Of a stretch of DNA of 64,000 nucleotides, positions 55,166 through 64,000 are shown in pieces. Every line of letters starts with the position of its first letter. Position 1 is the first letter of the stretch. This DNA is from Cristatella mucedo (Eukaryota; Bryozoa; Phylactolaemata; Cristatellidae), in NCBI GenBank assembly GCA_009760855.2, contig WPIO01000056.1:486001-550000 (forward strand). Reading direction: 5' to 3'. The notes under the pieces are model-generated. The model was given only the letters and a program-made list of their open reading frames with translations, did no database searches and had not been told where the DNA came from. The translations under genes were made by a program, and so were the position numbers.

Positions 55166-55929
55166 TGTTATTTTTCCTCGGCTTCGGCACCCTTCAGACC
55201 TAGCTACGATTCTGGATGTCTCTTCTTAATGCTTGAGATGCACTCTGTGCCGAGGAGAATTTTCTCCTGCTGGGAGCTGCCATATCAACGAGCCACCAGC
55301 TGGTCATTGGTCTGAGTCAGTGAAGTCGGTGGTCAGTCAATCCACAGGAACTTCTTTCACTACCACTGGTCGCCGCACGCTCCTTCGTAGCCGTACGCGG
55401 GCCCCGGCAGCCATGTCGTCCATCCACTTGCCCAGCCAATCAGAGGGCAAACGGCTCGCTAGTTGACGTTGACGCGTCATGGGGAGGGGCGACGCGCGCC
55501 CGGGGAAGCACCGCCGCTGGCCCGGCCCGGCTGGTGCTTCCCAGCCGCCTCGTGGCAGCTGAGGCATCCATCAGTCTGAGAGCCGCCTCAGCCGCTCGCC
55601 GACTCCCTCCCGCTCTTGCGGTCGCGCTACAGACTCGCGGCGTGAGCTTGACCGGACATGTCGTCGAGCGCGCCACCCTCACGCGCGGCGCTCACGGGCG
55701 ACGCCGACGACAGCTGATCGTACGCGACGGATGCGTCCGGCTCGTTGAAGGCCGCGACCGCCACCGCCACGGAGCGCCCGTAGGAGCTGGCGGTGGCGGC
55801 GGCGGCGGCGGCGGCGGCGGTGCAGCGCTCGTCGCGTCGCTATCACTGCCGCTCTCCACGAGGCGTCGTAACTCGCGAGGATTAGCCGTCACCACAGCCG
55901 TTCTCCTCCTGCCGTGCAGTTCGGCACTG

Positions 55930-56475
<546 letters not shown>

Positions 56476-57711
56476 ACTCTCTGTTTTTTCCTCTCCGCGC
56501 TGCTCGCGTCACGCGAAAGCTGCATAATTAGCTGCAGCCTCGCTTTCCACTGCTAGGCGTGCTTCCCGCTTCACGGCTGGCGCTGAACTACGTACCAGCA
56601 CCTAGCCGCATGCGAGCTCTCGCTGTGCGAGCCGCTAAGCGGTAGCACGTGGTTTTAGCTCAGTGCGCTGGCCAATTTGCCTGTACCGACAGGCTCTGCG
56701 AACGCTGACGACTGCGCCGTGGAATGCGTTCGCGGCTTCTCGAGGGAAAATCCCTCGGGTAAGAGGACTCCCACCATGTCGACGCGCGGTGAACTGGAGA
56801 CGGCGCACTCCTTTGATCTTAAGGATCCAAATTAAAGCCGGCTCCCGAGCTACTCGTGCACCGCTCGCAGCGCTAGCAACCTGTGGGGCACGAGCGAGGC
56901 GCGATCGGCGGTCGGTGCGGCTCGCTGTGAGGCTCGCTGTGCGGCTCGCTGTGAGGCTCGAGCCCCACCCGTCCAGCGAGGCGACGCGCTCGCTTTAGCG
57001 AGCCACGAAGCGCGTTTCCCGGGCTTCAGAGAGAGAGAGAGAGGCCGCGATTAGCCGCCACAATACGCTCCGCGCTGCTGCCGCCGGTGCAGCAGCCGCC
57101 TCGAGCCGCAGCAGCGCGAGTTGAGTCAGGCACGAGTGAGAGCTCGGCGGAGCAGCGCGGCCGCCGCGGAGCCGCACTGAGAGCCGCACTGCGAGCGAGT
57201 TGAGTGGGACACGAGCGGGAGCCTCAGCCTGGTCGCAGGTGGCGGCGGCGGCGCCGCAAGGCGCGACTGATGCCGGCGGCGCTCGGCTGCTGTGCGCTCT
57301 CAACGCTGCCTTCGTCTATCGTCAAGGCCAAGGTCACGCAATCCTTCCCTCCAAGGGCGCCGCGTGCCGCGATACGAGGCCGCGAGGATCAATTGTGCAT
57401 TCAATTTTTTTTATATATTATACAATAGTACATACAATTAACATCGTTCGATTGAGGGTCGTTTCGTGTTCGAACTCATCGAGACGCTCCTGCTGAGTTG
57501 TAGAGGTTAATTTCGAATCGAACAAAAAGTCCATCTGACAGGAAACTACAGACTCAGTTCAAGCAAACTTTGTATTTGCCGGCTCCACTGATGCATCCAG
57601 TACCGTCGCGTCACAGCGAGACTAGCAGACTACCGAGGCTGCATCGCCGAGCCGCTTGCACAGGTAGCCGCCCACGCTGCTGCTAGCCTCCTGCCTCCTC
57701 TCCACCGACTA
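56476..57711. other. GC-rich intergenic, no gene recognised
   Basis: Several overlapping frames, none with a recognisable domain. GAGGCTCGCTGTG-like units repeat at 56,920-56,960. A CpG-island-like composition spans 56,850-57,400; promoter or noncoding exon function cannot be judged from sequence alone. Confidence 0.5.
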
Positions 57712-57795
57712 CCTGACCTCGACCTGACCTCGACCTGACCTCGACCTGCTCGACCTGACCTCGACCTGCTCGACCTGACCTCGACCTGCTCGACT
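57712..57795. repeat. Minisatellite of GACCTCGACCT units
   Basis: Alternating CTGACCTCGAC and CTGCTCGAC units in tandem, directly upstream of an inverted LINE piece. Confidence 0.9.
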
Positions 57796-57820
57796 GCTGC
57801 TGCTAACCTCCTGCCTCCAG

Positions 57821-58285
57821 GACCTGCGGGCGCGAACAGGCTGAAACTGATGCAGCAGTTCAGCTAGTACGAAGGAGCCAAGCCGTGGCGGGCCTTGTGT
57901 GGACAATAAATTAGCTGTCCCATTCCTCCGCTTAAAGACAGTTGGCGACAGAAGCTTTAGCTCTGCAGGTCCTAGACTGTGGAACTCGCTTCCACAATTC
58001 TTACGCAACGACAACTACTCTCCTACTCCCGACTATGGCTCATCCTTTTTAGCGGTCCTGAGCTGCTACCTCCATGCTACTCACTACCTCAACAGCTCTC
58101 CTGACTCTGCTATACTTCTCACTTTCTCTTTGTTACATGAGACGAAGTTTGTTGGCCTACCAAATGCGTACCGAAAACCGCTGAGGCTGTGAGTGCGCTA
58201 TACAAAACTCTCCCGCGTAACACGCACATAGTCTTTAGAACTTTGTGGATTTACTGACGGAGATACATTACATTACATTTCTTTA
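57821..58285 (+). mobile_element. LINE family B 3' end with 5' inversion
   Basis: 57,821-57,896 is the reverse complement of the family B segment that normally reads GCCCGCCACGGCTTGGC to CGAAGGTCCTG (48,070-48,146). At 57,897 the sequence switches to forward orientation with TGTGGACAATAAATTAGC, the very next bases of the element, and continues to the 3' end. Inversion of the 5' part next to a forward 3' part is the twin-priming signature. Confidence 0.8.
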
Positions 58286-58639
58286 GGTGCGGGCAGTTGC
58301 CTTCCGCGGCTCGCTGTCTTACCGTGAGCGGTAGGCGAGCGATTAAGCAAGCAGACCACTGCAGCAATCGTGAGCGACTTGCGGTTGGGCGGGGCGGCGC
58401 GGGGTGGGGCGGGTGGGGCGGAGCGGGGCGGGGCGGGGCAGCGGCTGAGGGGCGATCGAGTGAGTACCTCAAGGCTCTGTGCAGGAACGGCGCCTCCGCT
58501 GCTAACAAGAACCGGGACGCATCTATATCCATCGCCAACGTTAATTAACTCATTGCTAAACGTTAGTGAGTTTAATATGGCTCCTTATTTATTAAATAAC
58601 TATTGAAAGTGCAATGATTGTTTGCTTGTACTGCCTTAG
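58286..58639. other. Intergenic with G-rich tract
   Basis: No gene recognised. At 58,384-58,450 the plus strand is very G-rich with repeated GGGGCGG runs, a candidate for G-quadruplex formation. Confidence 0.5.
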
Positions 58640-59611
58640 TTATACCTGTTTTTATTATTTACTAGTTATGGGCAAACCCAGTGTGATTCAGAGATTGGAA
58701 AGGTTGACGCTCAAAATTGGCTCTGCCAGCATATCTCCTGTCGAATCAGCTCGAAATCTAGGTGTCATATTCCAAAGCGACCTCTCGTTAGACGACCATA
58801 TCAGCTCCACAGTCAAATCTGCCTATTTTCATCTTCATAACATTGCTGAAATTAGGGCTTGTTTAGATAAGGATACCACGTCCAAGTTGGTCCATGCATT
58901 CGTGACATCTCGTCTCGACTTCTGCAACTCACTGCTTACTGGCCTACCAGCATGTGCGATCAGGCGATTGCAGCTGGTGCAAAACTCTGCCGCTAGGCTT
59001 GTCTGTCGTGAGCGTCGCAGTTGCCACATTACACCACTTCTCGCCGACCTGCACTGGCTACCAGTCAAGCAACGGATTGACTTCAAGGTTTTGTCGCTCA
59101 CTTTTAGGTCCCTTCATTCTATGGCTCCAGCCTATCTCTCCGACATACTCCCCCATCAGGCCAAGCATCGTACCACCCACTTTTCGGAATCCAACAGTCT
59201 ACAAATACCTCGTACAAACCTTAAATCCTTTGGAGACCGTGCATTTAGTTCGTATGCTCCCAAAGCCTGGAACTCCCTCCCGACCTGTGTCAGAACATTC
59301 CCTGACCTGACCACATTTAAAAGAAACTTAAAAACACACCTATTTAGGACAACATTTAGTGGGTCCCTGTGAGTCAACCTTCACGTGCTTATGCGTGCTG
59401 ACACTGTGCATGCTGCCACTAACCACATTTGCATGCTGACCCTGTGCATGTCACCCCTAACCACGTTATTCATTTTGTTTGTTTTTCAAGCATGATTTTA
59501 CTTACCATTCAATTGCATTTCCCTTTGCAGCAAACGTAAAGCGCCTAGAAAGAGATTAAGTTCTCTCAGGGCGCTTTATCAAGTGCATTATTATTATTAT
59601 TATTATTATTT
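58640..59611 (+). mobile_element. L2/CR1-type LINE (family A), best-preserved 3' half
   Basis: An open frame to 59,372 contains MGKPSVIQRLERL, ARNLGVIFQSDLSL, SRLDFCNSLLTGLP, HITPLLADLHWLPVKQRID, and FGDRAFSSYAPKAWNSLP, followed by the 3' untranslated region, the tail hairpin (59,540-59,575) and (ATT)n. The catalytic YADD part is missing (5' truncated). It serves as reference for the other copies. Confidence 0.85.
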
Positions 59612-59697
59612 TATTGACAGGTTGGTGCCCAAACTGTTGCCGCACGATGACAGTGTTAGAGATGATTAGCGATGCCTGAGTTTCATAATCAAATAAA

Positions 59698-59731
59698 TAA
59701 ATAAAATAAATAAATAAATAATAAATAAATA
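59698..59731. repeat. (AAAT)n microsatellite
   Basis: Tandem AAATA/AAAT units with small variation. Confidence 0.9.
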
Positions 59732-59820
59732 AATTCATAGGAACCAGATTATGTTATAATCTATGATTTAGAGAGCTGAAAGAGACATTGGAAGTGACGG
59801 TTAGGAGTTGCAATTCGTGG

Positions 59821-60345
59821 CTATTGCAGCGTACGTACAGAAAATCTTGGATAGGTTAGCATAGATATAATGGTTATGAGCTGCTTGATGTATCTCTTGT
59901 TGCTCCTGCGGGTTAAGTTAGTTCCCTCGGAAACTAGCTTCCCGTCTCGCTTTTGTGGCTTTTTACCTAGACCTTTACGAGGTAGGGAGTGACGGAGCAG
60001 TCTAGCGAGGAGATTGGCTTTCCTAGACGGCCACAATGGTCGCGATGTCGGTGCTGGGCGCCGCTCGCCGTTTCGGCCTCTGCTGTAGCGATCGACCTGC
60101 GACCCCTCCTCGTCGTCTAGTTTAGCCGCTGCCCAGTGCAGAAGGGTCGAAAGCTGCTCTGGGGGCAACGTCCTTAAGGAGCGAGTCAACCGACGTAGGA
60201 TTGAACGAACGCTCGCCCGTCTGTCCTTCCGTTCATGCCGCGCTCTGATTATCGCAATAACAGCTTGAAGGTAAGATAAATTTCCGTATACCCAAAGCCC
60301 TTCGAAGGACAATTTTCTTCGATGTAGAATAATCTGAATTTTCAT
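59821..60345 (-). other. Open frame, possible host exon
   Basis: A 174-codon open frame, not low complexity, very basic, with dibasic sites (LGKKPQKRDGK, NLTRRSNKR) and a helical-looking LRTLPPEQLSTLLHWAAAKL. On the minus strand a pyrimidine-rich TTACCTTCAAG precedes codon 27, which could be a splice acceptor. I do not recognise a family, and length alone is weak evidence in GC-rich DNA. Confidence 0.25.
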
Positions 60346-60614
60346 TTCAAAAATTACTCGCTTGAGTATAGCTGCAATCTCGAAAGGGCGATTACGTAAG
60401 AGATTAGTCGATGGGGGGCCAGGGTGGATGAGGCTCGTTTGAGTGCAGGAGGGACAACTTGCCTACTTCGCTGAGAACAGGAAGGTGGTGCAGAGGCCGT
60501 GAGGAGTTGGAAGCTCTTTTAAAAAGTGGCATCCCATACCTAGAGCTGAGCGCCAAACTCAATCTATATATAGAAAGAAGATTTCGAACCGAGTAGCCAG
60601 CACATGGACAAGAG

Positions 60615-60616
<2 letters not shown>

Positions 60617-60707
<91 letters not shown>
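60617..60707. repeat. (CCG)n trinucleotide repeat
   Basis: About thirty perfect CCG units. Poly-Arg, poly-Ala or poly-Gly frames across it are artefacts unless transcribed. Confidence 0.95.
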
Positions 60708-61048
60708 AGAACCATAAGTCCATGAGTAGGAAATGATGTCGCTCAGCCGTTGGCCGTTGCGCATGCGCTGGAGCCGTCCAAATAACGCCCCTGCGAGTCC
60801 AATGCGCCACCAGACCTCGTGGCGAAATCTTGCGAGATTTCGCCTTGACGGTATTATCAAATCACCCAAGTAAATTTGTACACGTTCGAAAGTCGAGGAC
60901 CCTGGAGGTCGGTGTCAGGCCTTCTTATCAGTAGTGGGTTACCATTTACCTTTTAGAGATTGCGATAGCACCCTGGAGAGAAATCTCCGACAGGCTATCG
61001 TGCAGACGACGTTGCAACAACATGCACGCTTCCTTTAAATCAAGAGAG

Positions 61049-61169
<121 letters not shown>

Positions 61170-61454
61170 GAGTTGCAGTTTCGTATCATTGACAGAACAG
61201 TGATTGGCATTTAACGCTTACTTCAGGGCAACTTCAGCGTATGCTCCCAGTTATCCGTCAAAGAACATCCGTCCATCCCTATATCTAACCATTCATTTGT
61301 CAAAGACCGACCATCCGCCTGAGCGTTTATCGAATACCGTCCTCCGTTGAAGACCGCCTATTCATCAATCAAAGAGCACCCCATCCATTCATCCATCCGT
61401 CGAACACCATCAGCATCAGCAGGCAGGCAACGGCGTAAAGCTGAAGGAAAAACT

Positions 61455-61503
61455 CACCGCGACTGGCAGCAGCAGCAGCTTGCTGCTGCTGCCAGTCGCG
61501 GTG
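61455..61503. repeat. Perfect inverted repeat, 23-base arms with CAG/CTG core
   Basis: Left arm 61,455-61,477 starts CACCGCGACTGGCAG and right arm 61,481-61,503 is its exact reverse complement, separated by three bases. The flanks continue an imperfect match for about 15 more bases (GTGAGTTTTTCCTT against GTGCGTTCTTGCTT). Confidence 0.95.
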
Positions 61504-61730
61504 CGTTCTTGCTTGCCAAAAAAACATGCCTAACGCTACAGCGAGCGCGATGGGAAATGAAATGGTGCGTCTCTGCCTGCAGCCGGAGTCGTTGGCGTTC
61601 ACGAATCTGTCGTCGGTCATGGCCACTACAGCGCCTAGAGGACGCTATAGTTAAGGCTTCAAGCGATGGCACACAACTCTCGTGCCGTTACGTCTCGCTT
61701 CTCAAGCGCACCACGTCCGCGTTCTCGGTA

Positions 61731-62640
<910 letters not shown>

Positions 62641-62850
62641 TCCCTCTATTGTTACTGACACTTCCGGGGCTAGAGCCTGAAAAAGGCTGCTAGCTCTCCC
62701 CAGGTGCCACCGGCATTCCTTTCTGTATGAGTCAGCGTCTCGGCACTCTCTCCGGCGCTCTTTCCCTGAGACGAATCCGCCCCCTGTCATATTAAGTTAG
62801 CGCGCTCCGACGGCCGACGAGCGGCCCCGCGACCGTGTCGTCCTCCGCAG

Positions 62851-62882
62851 CCGCCGCCGCCGCCGCCGCCGCTGCCGCCGCA

Positions 62883-62935
<53 letters not shown>

Positions 62936-62956
62936 TGCCGCCGCAGCCGCCGCCAA
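62851..62956. repeat. (CCG)n repeat with GCAGCC interruptions
   Basis: CCG units with symmetrical interruptions GCTGCCGCCGCAG near both ends, suggesting an internal duplication. Confidence 0.95.
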
Positions 62957-63499
62957 TGTGCTCATCTCACTCATCCAGTCTCGGCGCCATGAACTTCAGT
63001 GTTTTGCGATACGCAACCGAAGTCTGAGCTTCGAGCAGCCGATTTCTGGCGGATTGTAATGAATTGCGCCGGGTTACGGTTGCGGCCCAGGCCTAGGCAG
63101 TCCGTTGAGCGCGACCGCTCGTATGAAAGGATGCGAAATGCTGTTGTTACACCCTGAATGCGAGCACGACGCGGGTCAATGGCTGCGGCTATAACAGCGC
63201 CCAACTGAAGCTACTGAAGGAGCGGCAGGCTCGCTTGTTGAGCGAGTTCAAAGTTCAGTTTGAGCGAGTTCAAGCGGCTCGCTTGTTGAGCACTTTGAGC
63301 TTCGCGCAGCCGATTTTTTCGGTTGATTTGCGATCGCTTCCTTCCGCTTCAGGTGGTTCCGCAGGGTCGTTGCATGAGAGTGCGCCCGCGCGAGTGCGCG
63401 GTATGTTTTGAGTACGTTCGAAGTGTAAAAGCCAGTCCGCTGTAATGTTGAATCTAAATTGATGCGATGGTGATGACGGATTGGTATTTTAAATAGATA
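62957..63499. other. Intergenic, no gene recognised
   Basis: Mixed-composition host sequence. A GAGCGAGTTCAA word occurs twice (63,238-63,275) and AGCAGCCGATTT/CGCAGCCGATTTTTT occurs twice (63,037 and 63,306). No coding feature is recognised. Confidence 0.4.
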
Positions 63500-63700
63500 A
63501 ATACTTCGCTGATTCAAAAGCCTCATTCGACTATCGCCAGAGGAGCCGTAACGGCTGTCACCGTCGCTTGCAGTGGGCAATAAAAGATACCCGACTGCAA
63601 GAATCGATCTCAAGATCCGGGTCGTTAAAAGCGGACACCTTGGCCCTGGGCTAAGATCTCAGAGATCTAACGCCGTAGTAGCCAGGGAGCCATCTTGGTG
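63500..63700 (-). mobile_element. tRNA-derived SINE relic
   Basis: Shares the GGCTGTCACCGTCGCTTGCAG block and the following order with the SINE in the TNF-like intron (9,995-10,060). The promoter boxes are more decayed. The remaining 300 bases to the window end show no recognisable gene. Confidence 0.5.
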
Positions 63701-64000
63701 TGAAAGCCCAGTAACAAGATGGCACAGCAGAGAAGGCGCGAAGGAGCGGATTTGTCTGTTTGCGTGTTTTTTGTTTACTTCTCCTCATATTTTTAACTTA
63801 GCATATGCCTTATCCTCTTTAATTTCCGATGACAAGATTGGATAGGGAGATAAAGTAGGAAAAAAGTGGATACTCGTCTAAATAGCTGCTATTGCGCCGA
63901 CGCGTGGCGTTTGTGTGCAAATCATATGCACACAGCACCCTAAGATAACCGACCACCACCAGATAGACTGACAGCGAGCGCTAATATATCTCAGCACCCA

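Noticed and set aside
56650-56760. tRNA-like A box TAGCTCAGTGCGCTGG
   Set aside because: No B box or acceptor-stem pairing could be found at the right distance, so neither a tRNA nor a clear SINE is supported.
60559-60870. Poly-Ala, poly-Gly and poly-Arg frames
   Set aside because: Produced by the (CCG)n array; all three phases are open.

Overview
The window is nuclear DNA of an invertebrate animal; the species cannot be named from it. The reasons are long CA, CT, GA and CCG arrays, many 5'-truncated L2/CR1-type LINEs with (ATT)n tails, tRNA-derived SINEs, and a spliced gene for a TNF-superfamily ligand. No prokaryotic gene organisation, rRNA, CRISPR array or intact tRNA was seen.

Layout: 1-9,300 holds LINE and SINE relics and simple repeats. 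9,306-11,231 (minus) is a decayed copy (locus A) of the TNF-like gene. 11,260-25,092 is an AT-rich Polinton/Maverick (adintovirus-like) element, Polinton 1, with about 335 bp terminal inverted repeats (TIRs), lying 28 bp upstream of the locus A start codon. 25,094-27,450 is host flank that recurs at 53,200-55,900. 27,500-28,397 is an L2 reverse transcriptase cut off by Polinton 2, a larger, more decayed relative lying in reverse orientation at 28,398-45,261 and carrying later LINE, SINE and host-exon insertions. 45,262-49,416 is repeats, LINEs and GC-rich DNA. 49,417-52,672 (minus) is the intact-looking TNF-like gene (locus B, three recognised exons). 53,200-64,000 is duplicated flank, LINEs and very long simple repeats.

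The Polintons encode the expected virion and replication set: protein-primed type DNA polymerase B, a packaging ATPase, an adenain-like protease fused to a zinc ribbon, a double-jelly-roll major capsid protein, two penton/minor-capsid candidates, a pVI-like virion protein, a retroviral-type integrase, a YqaJ-type nuclease, a phage-tail-fibre-like protein and several unknown small proteins. In Polinton 1 the capsid, pVI-like, fibre-like and integrase frames are intact, but polymerase, ATPase and protease are broken, and one deletion joins the polymerase to the protease and removes an accessory cluster that Polinton 2 keeps.

The most notable points are: a short TATAGA-like motif directly before most Polinton start codons, palindromic between two divergent genes whose starts are 9 bp apart; TIRs that run up to the start codons of both terminal genes; locus B as a natural empty-site paralogue for Polinton 1; an eIF2alpha-like host exon carried with a LINE into the Polinton 2 capsid gene; and a LINE/SINE pair sharing a conserved 3' hairpin.
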